Shown here one piece after another: positions 1 to 8,685 of a stretch of DNA of 64,000 nt. The stretch covers positions 4,154,001 through 4,218,000 of the forward strand of contig NZ_CP041244.1 in the NCBI RefSeq assembly GCF_006547145.1, read 5' to 3'. Within the stretch, counting starts at the first letter, position 1; each line of letters opens with the position of its first letter. The notes beneath the pieces were generated by a model. It made no database searches and was not told the origin of the DNA. It was given only the letters and a program-made list of their open reading frames with translations. The position numbers and the translations under genes are program-made. Source of the DNA: Actinomadura sp. WMMA1423. Its GTDB lineage: Bacteria; Actinomycetota; Actinomycetes; Streptosporangiales; Streptosporangiaceae.

Positions 1-41
1 TTACCGATCTCTCCAGGTCAGTCGAGCTGGGGGTTCGGGGG

Positions 42-545
42 ATGGCGTTCCGGGAGGTTGCCGTGGGTGAAGTGCGTGAGGTGCTGCGTGTCTGGCTGTC
101 GGAGGCCGGGGTGCGCAGGGTCGCCGAGCGGGCGGGTGTGGATCGTAAGACCGCCCGTCGGTATGTCGAGGCGGCACAGGCGGCGGGGCTGGCCCGCGAC
201 GTGGTGCCGGTCAGCTGACCGATGAGCTGATCGGGCAGGTCGTGGAGACGGTGCGGCCGGCTCATGCCGGTGGGCACGGCGCGTCGTGGGAGGCGCTGGA
301 GGCCGAGCACGCCCGGGTCCAGGAGTGGGTGCGCAAGGATCGGCTGTCGGTGACCAAGATCGCTGTGCTGCTGGAGCGGCGTGGGGTCGTGGTGCCGTAT
401 CGGACGCTGCACCGGTTCTGTGTCGAGCGATGCGGGTTCGGGCGCACCGCCGCGACGGTGCGGGTCGCCGATGGTGAGCCCGGCGCCGAGCTGCAGATCG
501 ATTTCGCCCAGATAGGGCCGCTGCGTAACCCGGGTATGGGGCGGC
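42..545 (+). pseudogene. IS21-family transposase (IstA) remnant
   Basis: This is the N-terminal part of an IS21-type transposase. The first reading frame (42-218) encodes an HTH that reads AGVDRKTARRYVEAA and then stops. The homology resumes one frame over with DELIGQVVETVRP from about 222, so a one-base frameshift near 200-215 has broken the gene. The second piece has the typical ADGEPGAELQIDF stretch that starts the DDE domain, and similarity stops at about 545, where integrase-like sequence on the other strand begins. IstA is normally around 500 residues, so most of the catalytic domain is lost, and no IstB helper gene follows. It is a dead element. Confidence 0.75.
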
Positions 546-559
546 GCCGGGGCGCCGCG

Positions 560-1193
560 CCGCTCGCGAAGGAGGAACTGCGCGGTCTGCGCGACCGTCC
601 ACACCGCCACGCTCGGACGCTCCCCTCCGCCGCCATTGCTCGACCCGACTCGCAATCCACACCACCGCACGCGGCCGCCGCGCCGATGGAAGCACCACCA
701 GCAACGCCGGATTCTCCTCGATCAACCCCGCCCGCAGCGCGGCATTCGACGTCGCCCGAATCCGGTGCAGCGTCGCCGCCGTAACCGGCCGTCCCCTCTC
801 TTTGTGGTCGTGCGCGATCGTGGCCAACATCCGCTGCACATGCCCGACCGACACCTCCGCCACCAGCAGATCACCCAGCAATGGCTCCTGATAACACTCC
901 ACGTGATCGGTGTACCGGCCACCGTCGATGCCGCCGCCGTCAACGGACAAGCCGTCGGCTCACGCAACCGCCGCTGCTCCTCCTCAACCGCCTTCCGGGT
1001 GGGGGAACCCGCCCCTGCCAGACCCGCCGACGGATCCGCCCGGAACGCTGCCCAGTTCCAGCCGCAGATACCAGCTCCCATGGCTCCGCCCCGTCGCCAG
1101 CCCGGGGCATGTGCCCCCACCGCCGACCCAAAGCCGGATCTTCACACGCCACACCGGCGGCACACGCCACCGGCACCCCTGAACACGTCCCAT
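560..1193 (-). pseudogene. Tyrosine site-specific integrase, N-terminal remnant with frameshifts
   Basis: The minus strand holds the N-terminal half of an actinobacterial phage/ICE-type tyrosine recombinase, spread over three frames. In order these are an Arm-binding piece reading RSHGSWYLRLEL and RGGFPHPEGG (about 1193-1000), AGSPTRKAVEEEQRRLRE (about 1020-960), then the SAM-like core-binding domain with YTDHVECYQEPLLGDL and TLHRIRATSNAALRAGLIEENPA, ending in LPSARRPRAVVW (about 920-656). The C-terminal catalytic domain with the R-HxxR-Y residues is missing. It was probably the recombinase of one of the elements stacked in this island; the frameshifts make it inactive. Confidence 0.7.
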
Positions 1194-1365
1194 CCGACCA
1201 TCGTGCGCTCCACCGGATCACCCAGGCGAGGCACACCACCTCGACCAAGCCAGACGTCACCAATGCCACCCGCCACGTCCATTCCTGAACGACACCCTTG
1301 AACCTCGTTTAGAAACCGGGACGGCTCACCGAGTTCGCGGGACCGCGCGTCGGATACTGGATGGC

Positions 1366-3048
1366 GTGGGCTATGTGGAGACCAATGTGAGGATTCTGCC
1401 TTGCGTGCTGGACGCTCTGCAGGTGATCGTGGCCAGGAGGGGGGCGTCGCGTGATGGGACGCTCCGTCAACTCCTCGGCGAGCACGTGGAACGGCAGGAG
1501 TCCCTGGATCCAGATGAGCGGCTCACCCACGTCTCGACCGTACTGCGCTATCCACGGCCTCCCTTGGGGCGCAGAGCGCCAAGGCCGGATCGGCCGCTGC
1601 GGCTGCGGCTGCCGTCTGATCTTGTGCCGCGGGCCCGCGCGGTCTCCCTGCATCTTCCGGGTCAGTCACCTCGCGCCCACCGTGACTATCAGAGCCGGTC
1701 GCTGACCGACGCGGTGGTGACGGCGATCGCCTTCGAGGAGCGGTTCAGTGACGAGTTCCTCGATGGTCTGCGGCCAATGTTGCGGCACGGTTCGGCCCGC
1801 GGGTTGTGGCACCTGGCCGCCGCGGCGACGAGCACTGCACCGGAGGTGGCCGTACTCACTGAAGCCGAAGCCCTACGGGCAGAGGGGCCCGGGAGCCCTC
1901 CCCGAAACCCCCGAGAGTTGCGGCTGCTGCTGATTGCGGAGGAACTGGAAGAACAGGTGGCCTGGCACGCCCCGATGCGCTTCCAGGTGGCCGCCAATCT
2001 CGCCCGGCACCTGCTGACGGGCCCACCTGCTGACCAGAACGAGCAGATGCTGTACCGGCAGGGACAGGAGTGGGAGCGGCACCTGGTCGACCTGCGTGAC
2101 GGAGGGAAAGCCCGGGACCGGGCCCTGGCCGGGGTGCCGAAGAAGGGGGGGCTGGGTCGCGGCGCTACCGCGGTATGGCGGGCGGAGCGCCGCGTCGAGA
2201 GTCAGGACTTCACCGACTGGCTGATCGAGCCGCACCATCAGTTTGAGCGGAAGATTCGGCCACCGGGATGGACGGTACGGCTGCCGGCGCACTGGCACGG
2301 CCGCAGCGTCGCGGCCCAGACCGCGCCGGTGCCCGATCCGTACGCGGACTGGCTGGCCGAAGAACGGGTCCTTGCCTTCCCCCATCAGGAACAGCATGTG
2401 GTGTGGCCGCTGGTTCCCGCCCCGGGCATTGCGGGATGCGCTCCGTTCCCCGAGTTCGAGCCGGTCGTCCGCGCCGCCTCCACCATCCGCGCGGACCAGA
2501 TCGTGGCCTTTATCGAAGCCATCCTGATCGACTGGCACGGTGAAGACGATCCCGCCGAGACCGGAGACGATCTATCCTGGCCCTCCGAGATTGGAGGGGA
2601 ACACTCTGAGGTCGATATGAGGCTCCGTCTCCCGGTCGACAAGGCCCACGAGTATGGGTTCATCGACCTCGAGGAGAAACGGCGCGCGATGGACGACGCC
2701 CGCGCGGCAACCCTGCGCTCGATGACCGAGATCATCGACTCGATCCCCAGCTCTGAACCCGAGGTGAGGCGCGCCCTGCAAGAGGCGTACGGTGACTCGC
2801 GTCAGTTCGGGCGCATCGCCCAGAAGGCCAGAACCTACTGGGGTGTCCGCATACGCTTCACCGTCACCCGGGCGTGGTGGCATTGGCCGGGCGGCTCGGT
2901 CGCTGGCGCCGCGGCGGCGGGACGCCGCCCCGATCTCGTTGAGTGCCTCGCCGGTTGGGCGTTCCGGCAGAGTTCCTTGATCTTGGAGTTCGTCATGCAG
3001 CGCGCGTGGGATGACGCTTTCGACCGCTACAAAGACGGCCGGGTGTGA
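1366..3048 (+). CDS. Hypothetical protein, mobile-element associated, 560 aa
   Basis: A long intact reading frame, started here at GTG 1366 (GTG GGC TAT GTG GAG). I do not recognise a catalytic family. The first 60 residues (VRILPCVLDALQVIVARRG, then an acidic helix) faintly resemble a ribbon-helix-helix DNA-binding segment. The rest is a soluble, charged, Trp-rich protein with no signal peptide or membrane segment. Residues about 430-500 (EEKRRAMDDARAATLRSM) look helical. It sits between the broken integrase and a small membrane protein, just left of the first tRNA-Lys fragment, so it is probably cargo or a maintenance gene of an integrated element. The coding call is firm; the function is unknown. 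Confidence 0.6.
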   Translation: MGYVETNVRILPCVLDALQVIVARRGASRDGTLRQLLGEHVERQESLDPDERLTHVSTVLRYPRPPLGRRAPRPDRPLRLRLPSDLVPRARAVSLHLPGQSPRAHRDYQSRSLTDAVVTAIAFEERFSDEFLDGLRPMLRHGSARGLWHLAAAATSTAPEVAVLTEAEALRAEGPGSPPRNPRELRLLLIAEELEEQVAWHAPMRFQVAANLARHLLTGPPADQNEQMLYRQGQEWERHLVDLRDGGKARDRALAGVPKKGGLGRGATAVWRAERRVESQDFTDWLIEPHHQFERKIRPPGWTVRLPAHWHGRSVAAQTAPVPDPYADWLAEERVLAFPHQEQHVVWPLVPAPGIAGCAPFPEFEPVVRAASTIRADQIVAFIEAILIDWHGEDDPAETGDDLSWPSEIGGEHSEVDMRLRLPVDKAHEYGFIDLEEKRRAMDDARAATLRSMTEIIDSIPSSEPEVRRALQEAYGDSRQFGRIAQKARTYWGVRIRFTVTRAWWHWPGGSVAGAAAAGRRPDLVECLAGWAFRQSSLILEFVMQRAWDDAFDRYKDGRV

Positions 3049-3129
3049 CATCCACCGTTAACCCTTCGTTCGTTCTTTTCGCTGGACTGGATCTAAGCTC
3101 GCGCGGGAACGCCCGGGCACCTGAGATCC

Positions 3130-3147
3130 GCGTACGAGCTCGTACGC
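3130..3147. promoter_or_regulatory. 18-bp perfect palindrome, candidate operator
   Basis: GCGTACGAGCTCGTACGC is a perfect 18-base palindrome. It ends 17 bases before the ATG of the small membrane protein at 3165 and just before its ribosome-binding site (GAGGAG, 3154-3159). Position and symmetry fit a dimeric repressor site, possibly for a GntR-like regulator. No regulator can be assigned from the sequence. Confidence 0.4.
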
Positions 3148-3164
3148 CCGGCAGAGGAGTTCGC

Positions 3165-3482
3165 ATGCAGACCAGAACCCGGATGGCCGCCTCATTGACC
3201 CAGGTCGGCATAGGCGGTTTGGTCGCCGAGTTGGCCGGGGCACCTTGGTGGCTCATCGTGGGAGCCTATGGCTGCATTGCTATGGGCCTCATCGTCATGC
3301 TGGTCCAGACCATCTTCCCGCAGGAGTCTGTCGACCGGCTGGAGTGGTGGCGTGACCGCCGCCGCCACCAGCGCCTGGCCGCCAACAAGAACGCCGACAG
3401 CGCGAAGGCACCTCGGCCTGCCCTGCGTCGTGAAAGCCCAGACCACGCAGACCCGCACCGCCGCGGCCGAAGCCGCCCGTGA
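3165..3482 (+). CDS. Small single-pass membrane protein, 105 aa
   Basis: ATG 3165 is chosen because GAGGAG precedes it by five bases. The in-frame sequence upstream of it runs through the palindrome. The protein has a short polar N-terminus and one long hydrophobic segment at about residues 22-48 (PWWLIVGAYGCIAMGLIVML). A cationic tail follows, reading SVDRLEWWRDRRRHQR. Small proteins of this layout are common in actinomycete mobile elements, and their role is unknown to me. The last 35 residues lose the membrane-protein character, and an alanine-rich frame opens beside them, so a frameshift near 3430 is possible. Confidence 0.6.
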   Translation: MQTRTRMAASLTQVGIGGLVAELAGAPWWLIVGAYGCIAMGLIVMLVQTIFPQESVDRLEWWRDRRRHQRLAANKNADSAKAPRPALRRESPDHADPHRRGRSRP

Positions 3483-3633
3483 GGCCTCCGAAGCTCGCGA
3501 GCAGACCGCTTTGGCCGACGCCGACGCCGCCCACGCCGCCGAACAGGCCACCGAGCGCGGCGCCGGCGCCACTGACCTTGACCGACACGCCGGGGAGACC
3601 GCCGCCGCACCGGATCGCCCGCACCAGGGCTAA
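3430..3633 (+). CDS. Possible small alanine/glutamate-rich coiled-coil protein (or displaced tail of the preceding gene)
   Basis: From GTG 3430 one frame gives 67 residues of clear coding composition, including RTAAAEAAREASEAREQ and ADADAAHAAEQATERG. Such Ala/Glu/Arg patterns form coiled coils and are rare in chance frames. No strong ribosome-binding site precedes the GTG. The segment overlaps the end of the small membrane protein in another frame, so it could instead be that protein's original C-terminus after a frameshift. The remaining 3634-3879 shows nothing convincing. Confidence 0.35.
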   Translation: MKAQTTQTRTAAAEAAREASEAREQTALADADAAHAAEQATERGAGATDLDRHAGETAAAPDRPHQG

Positions 3634-3879
3634 GCAGGAGACCTCGGTGACCGTCCAGGCACGCGAGAAGGCGCATCGACCATGACGCCGCTCGTACAGC
3701 TCAGGCGAGGCCACCGTCGAGCAAGCCACGCGATCCCTACAGCCATGGCGGCTCCTTGTCGGCTCGGCGGTTCTGAAACGAATCGGCATGCAGCGACACT
3801 GGGCGGCAGGGAAATCGGGCGGAACACGGACGGCTCGGCATACAATGACACTCTGAGAACCGCTCCGATACGACAGTTT

Positions 3880-3928
3880 CGGACTTTTAATCCGTAGGTT
3901 GTGGGTTCGAGTCCCACGCGACCCACCA
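3880..3928 (+). other. 3' half of tRNA-Lys(TTT), attachment-site scar
   Basis: The stretch holds the anticodon arm with loop CTTTTAA (anticodon TTT, 3886-3888), the variable region, a complete T arm (GTGGGTTCGAGTCCCAC), the acceptor 3' strand GCGACCC, a discriminator A and an encoded CCA. The matching 5' acceptor strand (GGGTCGC) and D arm are absent upstream, so this is not a working tRNA gene. A free 3' half is what remains at the far end of an element that integrated into the 3' end of a tRNA gene. Its direction puts the intact tRNA-Lys to the left of the window. Similarity to the second copy at 15921 continues some 25 bases past the CCA. Confidence 0.75.
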
Positions 3929-4257
3929 ACCCTGACCAGGGGAAACGCGAGGACGCCCCGGTTTGTCCGCCGCCCGATTCGCCCCACTCCGTCCCCCTGC
4001 CGGCTCGAGGACGGCTCGGCGGCCCGCTCCGGGCCCCGCACCCACCCTGATAGCGCCCCGAAGCCGGGTACTCTCCGCCCGCCTAAGCCGGTCATGTCGC
4101 CCACAGAACTGGCGCCCAGAGCTGCGGGAACGGTCAGCAGCACACTTTTAGGCCGTGAGTCCGCAGGCTCGCATTTTGACACTGGCGGCGCCATCGAGCA
4201 CTCCCCATCAAGCCGGTCGTGAAGAGCAGTCATGATCAAGAGTGCGACACGGGCCGC
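3929..4257. other. Intergenic stretch, no gene seen
   Basis: The 329 bases between the tRNA fragment and the end of the ImmA-like gene contain only chance frames. I see no strong hairpin or repeat beyond the tail of the tRNA-linked duplication. Confidence 0.4.
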
Positions 4258-4836
4258 CTACGCTCGTGGCCTCCGAGATCGCGACTGCTGGGCGCGTCGT
4301 ACCTGTAGGTTCACACAGCTGGTGTTGAGGCGGAATCGGGCCATCTGCGCACTGACCTGGTACTTGGCGGCGATGTGGTCGGCGGACGCGTTAGCGAAGG
4401 CTTCGCGGAGGAGGATCTGGCGTGGGAGGAGGAGGCAGCCTGCCAGCCAGTTGGCTTCTTCCTCCTGGTCAGGGTCACAGGTGAAGAAGACGTTCCCCCC
4501 GATGGTCTGCAGTTCCCTGACATCGTGGCGCAGCAGGATGTGGGCGATCTCGTGGGCGATGTCGCTGTTCGTTCGTGCCGGGTCGTTGAGCGGGTTGCAG
4601 ACGATAACTACGCGATCGTCGGGGAGGTGAAACGAAGCGGCGGAGAAGGCGCCGTCTTGTTCGGCGATGAGCTCTTGGAGCTTTCGGATGTCGATGAGCT
4701 GGTCCGCAGGAACAACCTCGATGTTGAGGTGGTGGGCCAGTACACGGACATCGACGGGCGTGGTGGGCGTGAGGCCCATGTCGCTTCTGGTCCTGTCAGC
4801 CAAACGTTCGGCCTCGGCCTTGAAGCCCCGGCGCAC
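4258..4836 (-). CDS. ImmA/IrrE-family metallo-endopeptidase
   Basis: This is a 192-residue zinc peptidase of the ImmA/IrrE (COG2856) type. The zinc motif HEIAH is at residues 95-99 within DIAHEIAHILLRH, and the third-ligand region EEEANWLAGCLLLP follows about 30 residues later, with the spacing usual for the family. In ICEBs1-like elements ImmA cleaves the XRE repressor ImmR to trigger excision. The start overlaps the end of the upstream XRE gene (4796-4836), so the two are translationally coupled. It probably controls one of the island's elements. It could also be the toxin-like half of an XRE-COG2856 pair. Both catalytic parts look intact. Confidence 0.85.
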   Translation of the reverse strand: MRRGFKAEAERLADRTRSDMGLTPTTPVDVRVLAHHLNIEVVPADQLIDIRKLQELIAEQDGAFSAASFHLPDDRVVIVCNPLNDPARTNSDIAHEIAHILLRHDVRELQTIGGNVFFTCDPDQEEEANWLAGCLLLPRQILLREAFANASADHIAAKYQVSAQMARFRLNTSCVNLQVRRAQQSRSRRPRA

Positions 4837-5305
4837 CGCTATGTCCCCCGTCCTGGACGTGGAGAGTCTGATGCTGCATCTCCGACAGGATTTCTCCGAG
4901 GAGTTTCGCGGCTCGGGGGGTGAAGGTCTTGGCCGCGCGGAGGTGCACGGTCACCTCCGCGTCCTTCTTCGCCAGCGTCCCGTAGAGCTCGCGGACGACC
5001 TCAGCGATCGACTCAGCCGCAGAAGGCGTGAGGTTGGGGTCTTGCGCGAGCCTGGTTGCAATAACCTCAGGGGTGGTCTCCACCCGGAACATCGTGGGTT
5101 GGAAGAACCGTTCTGCCGGCAGGCCGAGCCAGAGGACGAGTCGCCGGAAGTTGGCCAGGTCAGGTAGATGCCCTTTCTCCACGCGCGCGAGGGTGTTGAA
5201 GGGTACGCCCGATTGCTCTGCGGCGGAGCGCAGACTGAGGCCGAGCTGTTCGCGATGAGACTTCACCAGGACCTGCAACTGGTCGATGTCGACCGGATCA
5301 TCCAG
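4796..5305 (-). CDS. XRE-family transcriptional regulator (ImmR-like)
   Basis: An N-terminal HTH_XRE domain (LSLRSAAEQSGVPFNTLARV, then EKGHLPDLANFRRL) occupies about residues 20-65. A helical C-terminal region follows, ending in the overlap with the ImmA-like peptidase. The frame is open upstream to 5437, but AGGAGG lies nine bases before a CTG at 5305, and I take that rare codon as the start. TTG and GTG codons a few residues in are alternatives. With the downstream peptidase it forms a repressor/anti-repressor pair typical of mobile elements. About 169 residues. Confidence 0.75.
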   Translation of the reverse strand: MDDPVDIDQLQVLVKSHREQLGLSLRSAAEQSGVPFNTLARVEKGHLPDLANFRRLVLWLGLPAERFFQPTMFRVETTPEVIATRLAQDPNLTPSAAESIAEVVRELYGTLAKKDAEVTVHLRAAKTFTPRAAKLLGEILSEMQHQTLHVQDGGHSGAPGLQGRGRTFG

Positions 5306-5539
5306 TGTTCCCTTCCTCCTCTCGCGAACGGTTCTTGATCGTCGGGGCACCGTAGCGCACCAGGGCCCGCGAAGATCCGCCGAGGTGACGCAACCTAGTT
5401 GTACCTCGTTTAGTACATGCCTTAGGGTCAGATACAAGGTGACAGGTGAGGCTGAGGTGAAGGGGACGTTCGGAGCGGGACAACCAGGACCACCGCATCT
5501 GGTGCTTGAACAACAGCCGCATGGACTCTCACCTGCATG

Positions 5540-5905
5540 GACGACGTTCTCGGCATCCGCAAGACCAGAATCTGCTGATGGACCTGGACGAGAGCGCTCA
5601 ACGCTTCCGCTTCCTTGTACGCGACCGGGACGCCACGTTCACCGATGCCTTCAACGCGGTCTTCGGAGCGGCCAGCATCATCGTACTGCGGACACCGCCG
5701 CAAAGCCGACGAGCAAAACGCCTTCGCCGAGCGGTGGCGTCCGCCGCGAGTGCACCGACCGGCTACTGACCTTCTCCCGACGCCATCTGAAAGCCGTGCT
5801 CAGGATCTACACCGATCATTTCAATGGTCACCGTCCGCCTCGTTCCCTGGGGCAACGACCGCATACTTCCCCGGCCCGAACCGATTCCCATCAGCAGCAA
5901 CGCTG
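5540..5905 (+). pseudogene. IS481-like transposase, C-terminal remnant
   Basis: This is the rve/DDE C-terminal part of an IS481/IS3-like transposase. One frame gives DQNLLMDLDESAQRFRFLVRD and RDATFTDAFNAVFGAASIIVL. After a frameshift near 5700 a second frame gives VRRECTDRLLTFSRRHLKAVL and DHFNGHRPPRSLGQRP. The N-terminal HTH and the first catalytic Asp are missing. It is a decayed fragment with no recognisable ends. Confidence 0.7.
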
Positions 5906-6348
5906 CCATCCGCCGGGGGCACACCTCCTCAGCGGTGTGATCAACGAATACCGCAACACGCCGCATAGCGATCACCACGTCTGAAGCGACACCGAGCCCC
6001 AGGTCAAAGCCAGAATCCGGATATTGAAACCCCACAGGCCCGGACAGCAAGGCGGCCATCACGCTCAAGCCACTCAACGGCAGACGACGGATCAGCCACA
6101 CCCCGCCGCCCAGGGCACCTGGAGCATTCCGCGCCAGATGCGCCGCCCCTTGGGCGTCGAACTACTCGCCGCCTGCCAGAAAGTCGGCACCGAATCCGAC
6201 ACCAATGAGTCTTTTTCAGCGGCAGTTCGGTGTGCGCTGGTCAAAGCATGATCGCGGGCGGCGCGGGCGGCGCCGGACGTCAAGAAACCCCTGGTAGGAC
6301 GGTTGGTCTCTCACAACGTCCCGTCGCCACCAGAGGCTTCACACGCTT
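5906..6348. other. Stretch between two IS relics, no gene seen
   Basis: The 443 bases hold no frame with coding character on either strand. They are probably degraded mobile-element flank. Confidence 0.4.
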
Positions 6349-7076
6349 TTGTACCGTGCTTCGCTGCCATTGTGGCGCCGGACCCTGGCCTACGCCACCG
6401 GTGTCGTCCGCCGCCACCGCCGGGCCATCGGCAGCATAGGACGGTGCCTTCCCCCGGGCATGCAGGCTCTGATGACCCTGGTCTACCTGCGCAAGGGCGA
6501 GACCTACGCCTCGAGACCGTCGACCTGCTCGCCGCCCAATCGCCCAAACTCGGCGCGGCGCTGGCCAAAGCGGTCAAAGCCGGGCTGCCCTACCTGGTGC
6601 CGGACGGCACCCTGGTCTCGATCGACCGGGTCACCGCCGACCGGCCCTACTACTCGGGAAAGCATCGCCGCCGCGGCATGAACCTCCAGGTCATCGCTGC
6701 TCCGGACGGGACCCTGCTGTGGGTGTCGGGACCGCTGCCAGTCTCGGTCCACGACCTGACCGCGGCCCGAATCTGGGGCGTCATCCGGGCACTGGCCGCT
6801 ACCGAGCTGCTCGTGCTGGCCGACAAGGCCTACCAGGGCGCCGGCCCGCACATCCTCACGCCCTACAAGGGACGCGACAAGCCCGAGCCCCAGAAGGACG
6901 CCAACCGTGCACAAGCCAAGCTCCGCGGACCCGGCGAACGAGCCAACCCCCAACTCAAGTCCTGGAAGATCCTGCGGAAGCTGCGCTGCTGCCCCCACCG
7001 CACCGGCCGCCTCGCCAAGGCCATCCACACCCTGCAGCTCCGCGAGACCCCCCTCACGCTGAAAAAGGCTCAATGA
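6349..7076 (+). pseudogene. IS5-family transposase with internal deletion
   Basis: The element-typical N-terminus (SLPLWRRTLAYATGVVRRHRR through VYLRKGETYA) is in one frame up to about 6512. The remainder (ETVDLLAAQSPKLGAALAKAV, DGTLVSIDRVTADRPYYSGK, ADKAYQGAG, NPQLKSWKILRKLRCC) is in another. The join lacks the HTH segment usually found between ETYA and the ETVDLLA region, so a small deletion plus a frame change has removed it. The DDE_4-type catalytic motifs (DGT, D in ADKAYQG, late E region) are otherwise readable. The element is inactive. Confidence 0.75.
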
Positions 7077-7407
7077 TGCAAATGTGAAAATTGAGGTAAT
7101 CGGTGCTCAAGTAATGCATAGATCACGAGGCAGCCTTCTCATACACCCCCTGCATGGGCGTGGCCAGTGTCGGCCGACCCGAGTCACGTCCGAACCCACC
7201 AACTTGCGCCGCAAGCTGCAGGTCAGGCCGCGTGACCCAATAATCGAGCGCCGCACCGTGCGATGGCTTGGGCTACTTTCCGGGCAGCTTCGTCAAGAAG
7301 AAGCACACGCCTTGGCCCTCCACGGAGATACTAGGGCGGGTTGCCGATGCAACCAGTGGACTGAGTTGGTCGCCCCTACGGGGCGCGACTCCGATAAGGG
7401 GGACATC
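7077..7407. other. Leader region of the Nudix-like gene
   Basis: Composition drops from high GC to AT-richer DNA at about 7077, right after the IS5 transposase end. The frame of the next gene is open back to GTG 7084, but this upstream part lacks protein-like character. It probably contains the promoter of the plus-strand operon; no clear -35/-10 pair was found. Confidence 0.35.
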
Positions 7408-8685
7408 TTGGAGACGGCATCCCTGATCATTGCTGCCGTGGGCCTACCACTCGCGCTGATCAGTACCGTCTTTGCGGTCCGAGCAACACGGGGTAACAAA
7501 ATTGCGAAGAGTCAGCAGAGCTTCCGTGAGGGCCGGGTAACCCTATGGGAGCAGCGCCCTACCCTGAACGCCATTGCATATAGACTTCACCGTTCGGGGC
7601 CCATGCGGCACGAATTCATCCCTGGCACAAGGCTACTCAGGGCAGCGACGCACCTTGACCGGCTGGTGCCGCTCACCAATGTGCGCGTACTGTACACTAG
7701 CGCGACGTCTGGATCTTTCCTCGACAAGCACCTAAAACGAGACGTCCTTCCGTTGAATTCCGCTGGGCTCAAGTACCCCACGTACGCGGCAGCCATGGAG
7801 GAGCTGGCACGGCCGAGTCTCTTCTTTGATGGTCGGATCTATCGGCTCACAGACGTCAACCAAGCCGATCTCGAATTCCCTACCCTCATGTTCTCCGACG
7901 GAACATACTTCCAAGCAATTCACTGGGCAGAAAGTGTCTGTCACGAACTCGCAACACTTCCGCAGGATCTGCGTTCACGCAACCCGCGGGAACTGGTGAA
8001 GTTGCTACCGATTCGCTCAGCTGTGTCCTCGCGCCTATTCGATGCCCAATCTCGCGTACTGTCGCTTGCGATCAACACCATCACTCTCATCAGACGTGCT
8101 GACGGAAAACTGGAATTCATCCTGCATAAGCGCGATAACAGAGCGACCGCCACCTTTGCCGGACATTACATGGTATCCCCGATTGGCATCTTCCAGCCCG
8201 CCACCCAGTCGCCGTACTCCGCCGCTCGGGACTGCAACCTATGGCTGAACATTATGAGAGAGTTTAGCGAAGAGATTCTCGGTCATCCCGAGGCGGACGG
8301 ATCCAGCGGAGTAACGATCAACTATGAGTTGGATTCGCCGTATGTGCAGCTCGAGCGGGCGCGACAGAATGGCCAGCTACGAATCCACTACATGGGCTTG
8401 GGCATGGATCCAATGGAATTGTCTCCGCAGATGTTGACTGCCATGGTCATCGACCAGTCGGTGTTCGACGATGCAGGGTGGTCTGTGGTGGAACGAAACA
8501 CGGAAGGACTGCTGGTAGGCCACTCTAAATCCGTATTTGGTCTGCAATTCACACGTTTCGAAGAGCAACACATCAATGATTTGGTTACGTTAAACAGCCT
8601 AAGCGCGGCTAGTCAAGCTTGTATAACCCTAGCTTGGCGTCATCGCGAGAGTCTACTGGCTCCAACGATCGGAGACTTCCTATGA
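7408..8685 (+). CDS. Membrane-anchored Nudix-like protein, 425 aa
   Basis: The start is set at TTG 7408, five bases after AAGGGGG, which places a hydrophobic anchor at residues 4-24 (ASLIIAAVGLPLALISTVFAV). A large cytoplasmic domain follows. In its second half the segment from TLIRRADGKLEFILHKR through GHYMVSPIG to MREFSEEILG resembles a Nudix fold, with the RExxEE core of the Nudix box kept but the following glycine shifted by one residue. A Nudix enzyme would hydrolyse a nucleoside diphosphate linked to another group; the true substrate is unknown. Its TGA overlaps the next gene's ATG, so it is the first gene of the plus-strand operon. Codon use is AT-richer than the flanking chromosome. 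Confidence 0.65.
   Translation: METASLIIAAVGLPLALISTVFAVRATRGNKIAKSQQSFREGRVTLWEQRPTLNAIAYRLHRSGPMRHEFIPGTRLLRAATHLDRLVPLTNVRVLYTSATSGSFLDKHLKRDVLPLNSAGLKYPTYAAAMEELARPSLFFDGRIYRLTDVNQADLEFPTLMFSDGTYFQAIHWAESVCHELATLPQDLRSRNPRELVKLLPIRSAVSSRLFDAQSRVLSLAINTITLIRRADGKLEFILHKRDNRATATFAGHYMVSPIGIFQPATQSPYSAARDCNLWLNIMREFSEEILGHPEADGSSGVTINYELDSPYVQLERARQNGQLRIHYMGLGMDPMELSPQMLTAMVIDQSVFDDAGWSVVERNTEGLLVGHSKSVFGLQFTRFEEQHINDLVTLNSLSAASQACITLAWRHRESLLAPTIGDFL

Noticed and set aside
3835..3928. A complete tRNA-Lys gene at 3.9 kb
   Set aside because: The 5' acceptor strand GGGTCGC and a D arm are missing upstream, so only the 3' half is present.
3630..3929. Minus-strand frame starting MVGRVGLEPTTYGLK over the tRNA-Lys fragment
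   Set aside because: GRVGLEPTTYGLK is the well-known false translation of the antisense of tRNA 3' ends; no gene.
7084..7407. Longer N-terminus for the Nudix-like gene from 7084
   Set aside because: No protein-like pattern and no ribosome-binding site, while TTG 7408 has AAGGGGG and starts with the membrane anchor.
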